Shown here: piece by piece, positions 1 to 8,646 of the stretch
How positions within the stretch are numbered: the first letter of the stretch is position 1
Layout of the letters: every line of letters starts with the position of its first letter
Source of the DNA: a virus
Reading direction: 5' to 3' (one strand)
DNA: 48,237 nt
Virus record (IMG/VR): IMGVR_UViG_3300035698_005133
Coordinates: 1-48,237 of that record
The notes under the pieces: model-generated
Told to the model about the DNA's origin: nothing
Database searches by the model: none
The model's input: the letters and a program-made list of their open reading frames with translations, nothing else
Position numbers and translations under genes: made by a program

Positions 1-127
1 CAGCCAATGATGCACGCAGCGCGTTCTGCGCACTCGCGGCTGCCAACGCTTCCTGTGTTGCGTTCTTTGACGATGACAGAAACCCGCCGAGCGCCCCGGT
101 GAGCCCACCGATAGCAGCGCCAACGAG
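1..127. repeat. Terminal direct repeat, left copy (circular overlap)
   Basis: Identical base for base to 48111-48237. The length of 127 is a common largest assembly k-mer, and the tape-measure reading frame continues without a break across the join. This is best read as the overlap of a circular contig rather than a biological terminal repeat, so the unique genome is 48,110 bases. Real ends (cos, pac or terminal repeats) are not visible here. Confidence 0.95.
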
Positions 128-3100
128 CGCACCGACCGGGCCGAGCGTCGCTCCGATAGCTGCGCCGGACGCGGCACCGCTGGCCGCGCCACCGAGCGTG
201 CCGACAGTGCGACTTGATGTCGTGCTGCCAAACGCGCTGCCTGCCCCGAACCCTGCGACGCCAGCGCCGAGCGCGCCGCCTGCAATGTCGGCGCGGCCCT
301 TTTGCGCGCCTGCGTTCTTGCGTGCCGTCTCTTGCGCGCGGATCAGAACTTGCACCGCACCGCTCAGCGCGCCGACTGCTTGCGCGGCCTGTCTCGCGCC
401 GCCGCTCAGCGATTGAATGAGCAAGGTGAGCGCATCGTTGACGCCCGACAGAGCGTCGCCCCAATCAATCGACGCTTGCGTGAGCGCGTCAAGCTCGTTT
501 TGCTTGCTGACAAAATCTGTTGCAGCGTTCGCTGCGGCGACCGCATCAAGACCCGCAGCAAGGAACTCGGCTTGCTTGTCGGCAAAGAGATACGCGTTGC
601 CAAGCGCACGCGCTTCTAAGGCCGATTTGCCAAACAAGTCAATCTCACGCTGCAACAGCTCAATGTCTCGCGCGGCCTGTTTCGCGCCAGCGGCACGCTG
701 CTTGGCTTTTTCGTCCAACGCTTTGCGCAAGGTTTCGTCGTCTCTCGCGCGTGTCTCAGCAAGGCGCTGTGCCTCAGCTTCCAAACGATTGCTCAACGCA
801 ACGCTTTCAGCCTGCTCTTCTTGTGCTGCCGTCAAGTCGCGTTGTTTGGCTTCGGCCTCAGACAACGCCGTTGCGAGGGCGACTAACTGCGTTGCTTCCT
901 CGCCGCTAAACTTGGCCGTGATCGCTTGAATTTCAGCACGCAACGCGTAGCTCGCTGTAATGTCGGCGAGTTCTCTCTTGCTTTTCCCAAACGCTGCATT
1001 AAGCGCGTTTTGCTTTTCAATCTCGCGCGTGAGGGCCGCAGACGATGCCGCGAACTCTTGCGTTTGCGCCTCGGCTGCGTTTTTGCGATCAATCGCGGCC
1101 TGTGCTTCCAGCTCAATCGCCTTGCGCTCGCGTGTACCGCGTGCCGCGCTCGCGGCACCCAATCGCTTTGTCGCTTCCTCGGCTTGCACGAGCAGGTCGT
1201 TGTATTCTTTCTGTGCGGCTGCTGCCTCTCGCGTGAAGCGCAACCCCATGCCAGCGTCACGGCCTGTGAAGTTGCTTGCCGTCGAGCGCGCTTGCACGAT
1301 GCGTTCGCTTGTCGCGGACAACTTCGCCGCAATCGTCGCCGCGTTCAAACGCTCTTGTGCCTCAGCGGCTTTAAGCGCTTCGTCGCTCATCTCACCTAAC
1401 GTGCCTGCGTATGTTGTTGCGCGTTCGCCTGCTTCTTGCATCTCCGTCGCCAACGCCGCTACCGCTTTTGTGTTGTCAATGAAGATTTTATAAATGGCAA
1501 ACAACGCAATAATGGTTGCGCCAATCGGGCCACCGATAGCTGCCCACATCGCACGGCCAGCCGTCGCAGCGCCAGTCATCGCTGTGGCGAGAACGCTTGT
1601 GGTGCGTGTCGCAGTCGTTTGCGCAACTGCAAGCGCTGTTGTCGTCGCAACGCCTGCACGCTTCGCCGCCGACAACTCGCCATTGAGCACGACGCTTCGG
1701 GCCTGCGCAGTATTGAGCGCGCGCTGTGCTTCCGCTTGATTCTTCGCGGCGAACACCACTTGTGCGTTGTCTCGTTCCGCGACGCGACCGCCCAATGCGC
1801 CAAGCTGATCGACAGGCACAGCGCGCGCGAGGCGCGCTGTGGATTCAGCAAGGCGCTGGCGTTCTGTTGCCATCAATGCGCGGAGCTGCACCTGTTCAGC
1901 CTTGAGCGCAGTAACGCGTGCCGTGCTTTCACTCGCGGCAGCTGCTGCGCTCGCTTGTGCGGCTTCTGCAGACGCGACGGTTGCCGCTCGCTGCGCCGCA
2001 AGCTGCTGCAAAAACTTCACGCCGTCAGCCAAGACCGTGCCCAAGAAACGCGTTGCAAACACGGCCCCGACCGCAACGACTGCCTCAACGAGAAGGCGCA
2101 TGTTGTTTGTTAGCGCGACGATAACGGGCGATAGGGTTTCGACCAACGCAAGCCCCAACCCGAGCGCCTCATCTTTTGTCGTCTGCAGCAGCTTGTTTAA
2201 CTTGAATCCGGGAGAGTTCGCGACCTTCGCAAGCGCGGCCTCTGTCTGGCCTGCACGCGTTGCCATGTCGCCAAGCACTGCGGCGTAGTCTGCGGCGGCG
2301 TTGCCAGAAAGTGCAAGCACTGGCACGAGCGCTTCAACGCCGCCGAAAAGCTGCGCCATGGCATCGACATTGCCGCCCGTCGCGGTCGTCAGCTCTGCCA
2401 AGAACTGTTGCAAGCCCTTTGCCTTGAGCGCTGTTGCGTTGAACTCGAACCCGAGCGCTGCCGCTTGCACCTTGGCTTCTACGGTTGGCTTCAGAATCGC
2501 AGCAATGACGGCGCGCAATCCGGTTATGGCGACCTTCGTCGCCTGACCCCCTTTCGTGAGTGCAGCCGTCGCTGCCAGCACATCCTCAAGCGCGACACCA
2601 GCGGTGCTCGCGAGTGGGGCCACTGTGCCAATGCTGCGCGAAAGCTCATCAATGGTTGTTTTGCCTGCTCGCATCGCAACGAACAACGCATCAGACACTT
2701 GGGTAGCGCTGCCTACCGCGGGTCCGTACGCGTTCAGAATCGACGTTAAGCCGTCAGCCGCTGTCGATACGCTCGTTACGCCGCCGATTGCCAGCTTGTT
2801 CGCGACCGTCAGCGTGTCAAGCGCGGTCGCGGCATCGCTTGCGCCTGCGGAAATGATCTGGTACAGCGCCTTGGCTTCCTCGACCGGGCTTTTGCCAAAC
2901 TCGCGCGACAGTTCCCGCACGCTACGCGTCATGCCGTCGAGTGATGACGTATCGGACAGCAGCGTGCTGATTTCGGCGATTGCGTCTGTGAACGCGAGCG
3001 CTTCCCGTACAGCGTTCTGCAGCACGACACCAACGGACACGAACGCGCCAAGGCGCTTTGCCATCGCCGCAAGCGACGTTTCGGTACGCGCGCTTTGGCC

Positions 3101-3193
3101 GCCGAGCTTGTTGAGCGATTGGCCGAGCCGTTCGGTTTGCTGGATTGCGCCTTTTGCATCAACCTCCAACCCAAGGCGTATCAAATCAGACAT
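1..3193 (-). CDS. Tail tape measure protein, 5' (N-terminal) part; continues at 48110-45934
   Basis: The protein sets tail length, chaperones tube assembly and is ejected with the DNA. It starts at ATG 3193, overlapping the end of the chaperone extension, and the frame stays open to base 1 and resumes at 48110 to stop at 45934. The joined gene is 5370 nt, 1789 aa. Residues about 50-350 match the TP901-type tape-measure core, with motifs such as ALYQIISAGA and FVAMRAGKTTIDELS. A hydrophobic stretch lies near 545-575 (AIGGPIGATIIALFAIYKIF), and a Gly/Ala-rich helical zipper near 960-1050. In between and after come long Ala/Glu/Gln coiled coils. The position directly after the two chaperone frames is the standard siphovirus order. 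At about 1.5 angstrom per residue the tail would be roughly 270 nm, an inference. Confidence 0.95.
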   Translation of the reverse strand, partial: MSDLIRLGLEVDAKGAIQQTERLGQSLNKLGGQSARTETSLAAMAKRLGAFVSVGVVLQNAVREALAFTDAIAEISTLLSDTSSLDGMTRSVRELSREFGKSPVEEAKALYQIISAGASDAATALDTLTVANKLAIGGVTSVSTAADGLTSILNAYGPAVGSATQVSDALFVAMRAGKTTIDELSRSIGTVAPLASTAGVALEDVLAATAALTKGGQATKVAITGLRAVIAAILKPTVEAKVQAAALGFEFNATALKAKGLQQFLAELTTATGGNVDAMAQLFGGVEALVPVLALSGNAAADYAAVLGDMATRAGQTEAALAKVANSPGFKLNKLLQTTKDEALGLGLALVETLSPVIVALTNNMRLLVEAVVAVGAVFATRFLGTVLADGVKFLQQLAAQRAATVASAEAAQASAAAAASESTARVTALKAEQVQLRALMATERQRLAESTARLARAVPVDQLGALGGRVAERDNAQVVFAAKNQAEAQRALNTAQARSVVLNGELSAAKRAGVATTTALAVAQTTATRTTSVLATAMTGAATAGRAMWAAIGGPIGATIIALFAIYKIFIDNTKAVAALATEMQEAGERATTYAGTLGEMSDEALKAAEAQERLNAATIAAKLSATSERIVQARSTASNFTGRDAGMGLRFTREAAAAQKEYNDLLVQAEEATKRLGAASAARGTRERKAIELEAQAAIDRKNAAEAQTQEFAASSAALTREIEKQNALNAAFGKSKRELADITASYALRAEIQAITAKFSGEEATQLVALATALSEAEAKQRDLTAAQEEQAESVALSNRLEAEAQRLAETRARDDETLRKALDEKAKQRAAGAKQAARDIELLQREIDLFGKSALEARALGNAYLFADKQAEFLAAGLDAVAAANAATDFVSKQNELDALTQASIDWGDALSGVNDALTLLIQSLSGGARQAAQAVGALSGAVQVLIRAQETARKNAGAQKGRADIAGGALGAGVAGFGAGSAFGSTTSSRTVGTLGGAASGAASGAAIGATLGPVGALVGAAIGGLTGALGGFLSSSKNATQEALAAASAQNALRASLA

Positions 3194-3587
3194 GCTCTGT
3201 GTTCTCTAGCTTGGGAGGGTGACGGCGCACACTGTCCAGCAGCAGCAGTGCGCTCACTTCGTGCGGCAACAACGTCACGTGCATTGTAGCTTGCCAGTGC
3301 GCAAGCGTACTGTACGACAGCGGCGCAAGCCCGTCCATGCCCACGCCACTACGCCCGAACAGTTCCTCGTGCCACGTGTGTAGATAGCGCATGGCATACG
3401 GCACAGCAGGTCCGAACAGACGCGCTTCCAATCGCTCGGCGCGTAGCTCAGCGGCTGCTGTCCCTTCACGGCGCAGCTTGTCAATCGCCAGTTGCGTGTG
3501 CGCCGCGTCAGAGCCGCCGCTGTCGGGCTTCTCTGTGCGCGCACGATGCGCAACAACGTCAACAAGCTGCGCCAGTTGTTCATGCCA
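3186..3587 (-). CDS. Tail assembly chaperone extension (T-like part), expressed by +1 frameshift
   Basis: This frame adds about 133 residues (from WHEQLAQLV to LENTEHV) to the upstream chaperone. It opens after a TGA just upstream and has no ATG or GTG start near its beginning; a TTG at 3431 lies far inside the conserved-looking part. The C-terminal half (PLSYSTLAHWQATMHVTLLP) has the look of the small tail chaperone domain found before tape measures. The upstream frame ends GCC CGA TTT TTG GCA TGA. A +1 slip of tRNA-Phe on the five-T run (3591-3587) gives TTT then TGG in this frame; a slip at GCC/CCC before the slow CGA codon is an alternative. The fusion would be about 306 aa. Lambda G/GT uses -1, so the direction is unusual. 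A single-base assembly error is a possible alternative. Confidence 0.75.
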   Translation of the reverse strand, partial: WHEQLAQLVDVVAHRARTEKPDSGGSDAAHTQLAIDKLRREGTAAAELRAERLEARLFGPAVPYAMRYLHTWHEELFGRSGVGMDGLAPLSYSTLAHWQATMHVTLLPHEVSALLLLDSVRRHPPKLENTEHV

Positions 3588-4107
3588 AAAATCGGGCGGG
3601 TTCGCTCATTGCTGCCTCAAGATCGCGACGAATCCATGGCGCGACTTGCAGCACCATTCTGACGTTGCCAAGATCAGCAGGAATAGGCTTGCCGTTGTCA
3701 GTGAGATTCCACGAGAGCACACACGCAGCGATCTTTTCAATCTCGTTGCGCTCCAAAATCTCTGCCGTGAAATCTGTCTGCCGACGCTTTAGCGTGCGGT
3801 CGTTGATGCGCTGCTCTGCTGATCGGTAGCGTGCACTTAGCTTGCCTGCGACAATCGCAACAGCAGGCAGCGTGTTGTTGTCAGGCCCCAGCACAGTCAG
3901 CGGATCGCCGAACTCGTCTTTGAGTACGACTTCTACGCCCTTGTCTTCGCGTGCGCTGACTTTCTTGGCGCCGCTGAGACTGAACGGCGCGGCTGGCGCG
4001 ACTTCAAAGTTCCCTGTCTCATCTGCGCTCGCGTCTGTGTCAAGTGCGCTGTCAAGTGCGCTGTCAATCGCTGCGTTTAGTTCTGCGTCTGTTTCATGCG
4101 CCTTCAT
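3580..4107 (-). CDS. Tail assembly chaperone (G-like)
   Basis: A 175-aa acidic protein that should bind the tape measure during tail assembly, judged from its place between tail tube and tape measure and from the frameshift arrangement. The start at 4107 is chosen because CACGAGG lies five bases upstream, whereas the upstream in-frame ATG at 4161 has no ribosome site. The N terminus is rich in Asp/Ala/Ser with a short internal repeat (DSALDSALDTD), and the centre carries EVVLKDEFGDPLTVLGPDN. The last ten codons contain the proposed slip site, so both a short and an extended product are expected. I recognise the role from context more than from a named family. Confidence 0.75.
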   Translation of the reverse strand: MKAHETDAELNAAIDSALDSALDTDASADETGNFEVAPAAPFSLSGAKKVSAREDKGVEVVLKDEFGDPLTVLGPDNNTLPAVAIVAGKLSARYRSAEQRINDRTLKRRQTDFTAEILERNEIEKIAACVLSWNLTDNGKPIPADLGNVRMVLQVAPWIRRDLEAAMSEPARFLA

Positions 4108-4221
4108 AAAAACCTCGTGTGAGAGTAGATGCCCGAACAGTTGAGGCGCGCCTAGCTGCATTGGAGGTAGAACAACACAACTAGCTCAACTGAACGGGAC
4201 ACCATACGTCATAAAGAATGT

Positions 4222-4238
4222 GACGCGCGCGCCGCGTC
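4222..4238 (-). terminator. Hairpin after the tail tube gene
   Basis: GACGCG and CGCGTC are separated by five bases, 22 bases past the stop of the tail tube gene on the minus strand. The bases after it on that strand (ACATTCTTTATG) are moderately U-rich in RNA. It may be a partial terminator or an RNA-processing hairpin that sets tube versus chaperone dose. Sequence only, no experimental support. Confidence 0.35.
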
Positions 4239-4259
4239 AGTCCTGCCACGCTGCAGCAA

Positions 4260-5465
4260 CTAGACTGCAGCGCTCGTGCAAATGGAAATCATCGTAGCGT
4301 CAACGCCAGCGCTGGCCGTCTGTGCGCCAACCTGAAACGGCAACGACTCTTTCATTGCGCCATCGCCGCCCAGCGGTGCAGACGCGTCTGTGTACTTGCA
4401 ACGCGGCACGTAGAAGGCAATGTACGGCTTGGGTTCCGCTACGGGTTCTGTCAGCAGCACGTGCAGCGAAAACTCTGTTTCGTTTACGAAGTCTTCAACG
4501 TTATCAAAGTCCTCGCGAATACGTGTCAGTGAGCCCTCAACGCTCGCGTCATTGTCGAAGACGTCAGGCGAGCGCACCGTGCCAACCACGGGCTCCGTGG
4601 CAGCGTTGATTGCGTACGACAACTCAAACGCGGTGATGTTGATAACGTCACTGCCACGAACAGCGATCTTCGCGTCAGCAAAGACCAGCGGCACGCTGTT
4701 GTAGACTGTCGGCGTCGTGAAGTATGGCGACTCACTGCCAGTGAACGTGCGCAAGCCTGCACCGATCGCTGAGAACTCAACAGTCGCCATGCCGTCAGGA
4801 CTGCCGCTGATTGAGAAGCCCGTAAAGCGCACGCCAGAGTAAAACTGCGAGCCCGCAATGTCTACGTTGTTCTGTTCTACGCCAAAGCTACGCTTTACTG
4901 GCGCTGCAGGATTCACGAGCTTTTTGCCGCGCGTGATTGTGTACGCGGCATCTGCATTGCTGTCTACCACCAGCGTCTCTACCGTCTCAATGCGCGTTGC
5001 GGTCACAGCCGTGACGCGCAAGTTGCGGTCGTTGTTTGCAGCCGTCGCAAAGCCACTCAAGCGAATGACATCGCCAGCACGCAACCCGACTGTGATAAAG
5101 CTGTTGTCAGCGCCAACAATCGCGTTCGCTTCAGTGGTGATCGTCGCTGGCGCGTTCGACGTTGCGTTGGTGAGTGCAAGCTCTGTACTCCACGTGCCGC
5201 GCACGACGGCCTCATACAGCGTGTCGTGTGAACGCAAGCTGCACTCACCGCCGTATGAGCCAGACACCTGCCGCGAGCCACTACGGCCCATCGTTGTCAA
5301 CGCGTCAGCGCGCTGCTCGTTTGAGCGAATGTCAGCCGCAGTTTCCTGCAGACCGGGAGACGGCGTGAAACGCAAAAACTCGGCGCTAGCGTCGCCGGGA
5401 AGATCGTAAAACGTACTCTCAGGCTTGAAAGCCACCGTTACGTTTTTTGCGGATTGCAGTGCCAT
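4260..5465 (-). CDS. Major tail tube protein
   Basis: A 401-aa protein that should polymerise into the tail tube. The N-terminal part has the pattern of the Phage_tube_2 family: SNEQRADALTTMGRSGSRQV followed by SGSYGGECSLRSHDTLYEAVVRGTWST. Between about residues 105 and 170 there is an inserted beta-rich unit (FITVGLRAGDVIRLSGF) that resembles a stretch in the next gene upstream. ATG at 5465 follows an ACTCACATAGGACAG leader. It lies between the tail terminator and the chaperones, as expected. Downstream is a 152-base gap holding a hairpin, fitting a highly expressed gene. Confidence 0.9.
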   Translation of the reverse strand: MALQSAKNVTVAFKPESTFYDLPGDASAEFLRFTPSPGLQETAADIRSNEQRADALTTMGRSGSRQVSGSYGGECSLRSHDTLYEAVVRGTWSTELALTNATSNAPATITTEANAIVGADNSFITVGLRAGDVIRLSGFATAANNDRNLRVTAVTATRIETVETLVVDSNADAAYTITRGKKLVNPAAPVKRSFGVEQNNVDIAGSQFYSGVRFTGFSISGSPDGMATVEFSAIGAGLRTFTGSESPYFTTPTVYNSVPLVFADAKIAVRGSDVINITAFELSYAINAATEPVVGTVRSPDVFDNDASVEGSLTRIREDFDNVEDFVNETEFSLHVLLTEPVAEPKPYIAFYVPRCKYTDASAPLGGDGAMKESLPFQVGAQTASAGVDATMISICTSAAV

Positions 5466-5494
5466 GGCAGTTCTGTCCTATGTGAGTGAGAGAG

Positions 5495-6169
5495 TTACGA
5501 CTGTACAGCGTTGATGCGATACGCATGCCACGGAATCGTAATGACAATGCGCGCGTGTGCGGCAAGTAGTTGATCTATCTTGCCTGCAAATGGCGTCGCG
5601 TCTGTGCGAACGCGCATAGCAGTGTTGTCACTTAGCAACAACACGGTGCCGGGAGCAAAGCGCGTCAGCACAGCATCTGCTGTGTCGAGCAACGCCTTTG
5701 TGCCAACGTCCAGCGGCCCGTGCACGCTGACAACAAATAAGCCGCGATCTTCGCGCGTGCTGTTGTTGTACGGCGCGCCGAGCAGCACAGACGGTTGCGC
5801 AACCAGTTCAGTTTCTGTGAATGGCACTCCGGGTACGGGTTCGTACTGCTCGTTGTCTTCAAGAATCGGCAGCGGCACAAACGAGCGCAGCGCGCGGCCT
5901 GTTGCGGCGTTCGCTGTGCTCGGCAAACCGTTGACAATGCGCAATGCGCTTGGCGTAACGTCGAGCACGACGCGCGGGCCATAGCCTGCTGGAAAGCCCG
6001 TGCTTAAGACTTGCATGCCAACAGCGAAGCCGTCAGCGACAAACGAGCCCGACAGACGCGTAAAGCCGTTCGCGTTTGCGGCGAGTGCGTCTGTCGCTGA
6101 CTCAGCAACAACAACGCTTGCGAGTGCAGCGCGAAACATGACGTCCGCTTGTGAGAGCAGATTGCTCAT
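5495..6169 (-). CDS. Tail terminator-like protein (DUF4128 type) with N-terminal extra domain
   Basis: A 224-aa protein. The C-terminal two thirds (ETELVAQPSVLLGAPYNNST, then FVVSVHGPLDVGTKALLDTA) resemble DUF4128 tail terminators, which cap the tail tube and join it to the head. The first 90 or so residues form an added unit (GFAVGMQVLSTGFPAG) similar in pattern to the insertion in the tail tube protein. ATG 6169 is chosen because it overlaps the upstream stop as ATGA; a longer start at 6220 would run deep into the upstream gene. Confidence 0.75.
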   Translation of the reverse strand: MSNLLSQADVMFRAALASVVVAESATDALAANANGFTRLSGSFVADGFAVGMQVLSTGFPAGYGPRVVLDVTPSALRIVNGLPSTANAATGRALRSFVPLPILEDNEQYEPVPGVPFTETELVAQPSVLLGAPYNNSTREDRGLFVVSVHGPLDVGTKALLDTADAVLTRFAPGTVLLLSDNTAMRVRTDATPFAGKIDQLLAAHARIVITIPWHAYRINAVQS

Positions 6170-6606
6170 CGTCTCGGCCCGCCTGCCTGCTGAATCGCAA
6201 ACGTGACAACACGATCCCATGACGCGAGCGTGAGCTTCACGCTGTGGAAGCCGCCGACTTTACTCTTGCGGTCAACGCCATTCTTCAAACGATTGCCAAC
6301 GCCGGGAGGACGGTAGCGAATACGCTTGCCGCGAAACAAGCGACCGCCATCCTCTGCCGCGCGTGCGTACTTGTTGACGGTCGCAAGCTCCCAAACATAC
6401 TTGCTCGTGAACACATCCTGCCATGAAGTTTTGAGCGTGCCCTCGTCAACGAGTTGACCGGGCGCGCCCGTGATCGTGCTCCCTTCAATGACGCTGCGGC
6501 GTACCTCTTGAATCGCGAAGACGAAAACGTCTTCCACGTTGCGAAGCGTGCGCGTGTGCCATTGTCTCAGTTGCTTGCTGAAAGCGTCTGCGTTGTTGCG
6601 TGCCAT
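6166..6606 (-). CDS. Tail completion / neck protein (HK97 gp10-like)
   Basis: A 146-aa basic protein. The sequence carries STITGAPGQLVDEGTLKTSW, NKYARAAEDGG and FHSVKLTLASWDRVV, the pattern of the small HK97-gp10-like neck/tail completion family. It overlaps the downstream terminator by ATGA and lies just after the stopper, the usual order. ATG 6606 has only a weak ribosome site, so translation is probably coupled. Confidence 0.75.
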   Translation of the reverse strand: MARNNADAFSKQLRQWHTRTLRNVEDVFVFAIQEVRRSVIEGSTITGAPGQLVDEGTLKTSWQDVFTSKYVWELATVNKYARAAEDGGRLFRGKRIRYRPPGVGNRLKNGVDRKSKVGGFHSVKLTLASWDRVVTFAIQQAGGPRR

Positions 6607-6612
6607 GATCGG

Positions 6613-6981
6613 TCAGCGCGAGAGAATGACGTACGCAAACAACACAACGCCGTCAGGCCGAAACGGCTTAACACTGCGCACACTCCACGTACGCCCTGCC
6701 CACTGCGCTGTCGTGCCAGTCTCGGCGTTCTCGCCGTACACATCAAACACGACAAACAAACGCGGCGCTTCAGTCTCAAGCAAGCCAAGTTGCGCCAGTT
6801 CTTCCGGCGCGCCGTCTGTTGTTTCGACAGCGTAGGCAAGCGTGTCTGCTGGCGCGCTGGCGCGAATGTTGCCCGCTGCGTCTTTCTCGCGCTGTTGTTC
6901 GCGCACACGAAACGTAATGCTCGTGCCTTTCAGCCGAACGTTCGCGCGTGCTTTCGCGTGCTGTGTTGCGTACTTGCTCAC
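6613..6981 (-). CDS. Head-tail stopper / head closure protein (probable)
   Basis: A 122-aa protein starting at GTG 6981 right after the upstream stop. The sequence RLKGTSITFRVREQQREKDAA, then APRLFVVFDVYGENAE and WAGRTWSVRSVKPFRPDG, is a beta-rich pattern typical of head-tail joining proteins placed between the adaptor and the gp10-like gene. The role rests mainly on position; the family match is moderate. Confidence 0.6.
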   Translation of the reverse strand: MSKYATQHAKARANVRLKGTSITFRVREQQREKDAAGNIRASAPADTLAYAVETTDGAPEELAQLGLLETEAPRLFVVFDVYGENAETGTTAQWAGRTWSVRSVKPFRPDGVVLFAYVILSR

Positions 6982-6982
6982 G

Positions 6983-7555
6983 CTACGCTCTCACGATACG
7001 CATGCCGCCGTCGCCGCCGCGTAGCATAGGGTTGATGTACTGCCAAACGCGTGTGAGCGCAGCAAGACCAACGTACTGCTGTGCGCCGTCTGCAGGACCA
7101 AAGAACTCTGTCTCAAGCGGTCCTGTGACTTCACGCTTTACGCTTCGCGAGTTATCAACTACAGCAAGATCAGTTGTGCCAGCACGCAAAAACGCGAGCG
7201 CAAGCTCGCACGTGGCGTCCATGATGCGGCGCGGCACTTCATCGTGCGGGAACGCCGTCAGGTTGTAGCGCAAGATCGGACTACGAAACAATCCCTCGCT
7301 GACGTCGCGTAAGTCAGGGTTTGGCACTTCAATGCGCGGCCACGCCAATCGCTGCGTTGCTGTCGTGCGCGCGCCGAGCCATTCCATGTTGTCAAGCTCG
7401 CGCGTTGCTTCGACAAGCGCCGTCGGGTGGTCTTCGTTGTCAGCGTCCCATGCGTCGCTGTTGAGTCGTGCCTCACAGTACGCGGTCATGTACTCAGGCG
7501 TAACGTACGCGTTGGCGTCAGCAGCGAGCGCAGTCGCAATAATCGTCACCGCCAT
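6983..7555 (-). CDS. Head-tail adaptor, 'DnaT-like' connector family
   Basis: A 190-aa protein with the features of the family often labelled DnaT-like ssDNA-binding protein but found at the head-tail connector position: AYVTPEYMTAYCEARL, ALVEATRELDNMEWLGAR and QRLAWPRIEVPN. It begins at ATG 7555, directly adjoining the stop of the upstream gene, and is followed by stopper, neck and terminator genes. The connector role is therefore better supported than a replication role. Confidence 0.75.
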   Translation of the reverse strand: MAVTIIATALAADANAYVTPEYMTAYCEARLNSDAWDADNEDHPTALVEATRELDNMEWLGARTTATQRLAWPRIEVPNPDLRDVSEGLFRSPILRYNLTAFPHDEVPRRIMDATCELALAFLRAGTTDLAVVDNSRSVKREVTGPLETEFFGPADGAQQYVGLAALTRVWQYINPMLRGGDGGMRIVRA

Positions 7556-8623
7556 TTATGCGATCCTCTGTGACATACGCAGCGCGCGTTTGTCGCTCGC
7601 GCGCTCTGTGCGCGTTGCTTTCTGCGCTGCATGCGTCTCGTCCTGCGTCTCTGCAGCAGGCTCAGAGTTCAAAACGACTTGCTCAGCGCTCTGGGTGCTC
7701 GCCTGAGCGACTTTCTCAACGTGAGTACTGTTGCCGTCTTCACTCAGCGTCACGAGCGCAGCCTCGGGCCATTCTGCGTCCAGCAGCAGGCATCGTAGCG
7801 CTGTGCCGTCGCGCAGCTGCTGAAGCGTCCACGTGCACGCAGCGAGTCGAAGCAAGCAAATGCGGCGCTGGTCCTCGCTCAGCGTTTCGACAGGCAAGCC
7901 AAGCGGCGCGGCATAGTCAGCGTACGGCACAAGCGCTGTCGGCGCATTGTACAGCACGGGCACCCCCGCGTCGATTGCGTCAACCCCTGCCGTGCTGTTG
8001 AACGTCACGAGCGCGTGCGCGCGCTGCAGTGCGTCACGTAGCGTCTCTGTCGCGGGATCTGACACACAATCAGCGAGCTCCGATTCGCTGCCAAACGTGG
8101 CGGCTTTGGGATGCGGGCGAAAGCACACTCGCGCGTTCGGGTACTTGTGTTTAACGTCTGCTATCGTTTGACGCGTCCACGCGCTGACTTGCGTCGCGTC
8201 CATGTTGTGTTGCGTGTCGTCTGGCTTCTGTGCGCAAACCAGAAAATACTCTGGCGTGCGCGACGCGAGCACGCCCGCGACAACTGCCCGATTGCCGATA
8301 TTGGCTGGCATGTACGCCAGCGAGTCTTTGTAGATGCCACAGTGCCGCGCGGTATTCGAGTTGTCAGAGCCAGACGTTGCGCGCAATCGCGCAAGCTCAA
8401 CGATGTAAACCGGGATCTTCGCGTTGCGCAAACGCACGTGCCAGCGCTTGTGCAGCGAGCGCACGCCATCAACAAAGACAGCGCGCGCGTCTGCAAAGTC
8501 TTGCGCGCTTGGCTCGAAGCCGCCGCGCAACCCAACGTGCTGCATGCCGAGCGCGCGCACGCCTTGCGTTAATGCGCCGACTGTCGCGCGCTGCACTCTC
8601 CCTACAATGACGACACGATCCAT
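7556..8623 (-). CDS. Glycosyltransferase-like protein (GT-B / capsule-synthesis type)
   Basis: A 355-aa protein starting at ATG 8623 behind a CAGAG site. It opens with MDRVVIVGRV, a Rossmann-like strand, and later has CFRPHPKAATF and HALVTFNSTAGVDAIDAGVP, which look like the nucleotide-sugar half of capsule-type GT-B glycosyltransferases (an R-P-H-P motif and S/T-x-G-x-D-A). The last 60 residues (Glu/Thr/Ala-rich) look disordered. It lies between capsid and connector genes, so virion or capsid glycosylation is an attractive inference, as glycosyltransferases sit among structural genes in some mycobacteriophages. The substrate is unknown. I am fairly sure of the fold class, not the reaction. 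Confidence 0.55.
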   Translation of the reverse strand: MDRVVIVGRVQRATVGALTQGVRALGMQHVGLRGGFEPSAQDFADARAVFVDGVRSLHKRWHVRLRNAKIPVYIVELARLRATSGSDNSNTARHCGIYKDSLAYMPANIGNRAVVAGVLASRTPEYFLVCAQKPDDTQHNMDATQVSAWTRQTIADVKHKYPNARVCFRPHPKAATFGSESELADCVSDPATETLRDALQRAHALVTFNSTAGVDAIDAGVPVLYNAPTALVPYADYAAPLGLPVETLSEDQRRICLLRLAACTWTLQQLRDGTALRCLLLDAEWPEAALVTLSEDGNSTHVEKVAQASTQSAEQVVLNSEPAAETQDETHAAQKATRTERASDKRALRMSQRIA

Positions 8624-8646
8624 AGCGTTACTCTGTGTGGCGCACA

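Noticed and set aside
3275-3583. Open frame in the -1 register after the tail chaperone
   Set aside because: It has the lambda-like -1 relation, but its product is Arg/Cys/Trp-rich and unlike a protein family, while the +1 frame gives a chaperone-like sequence.
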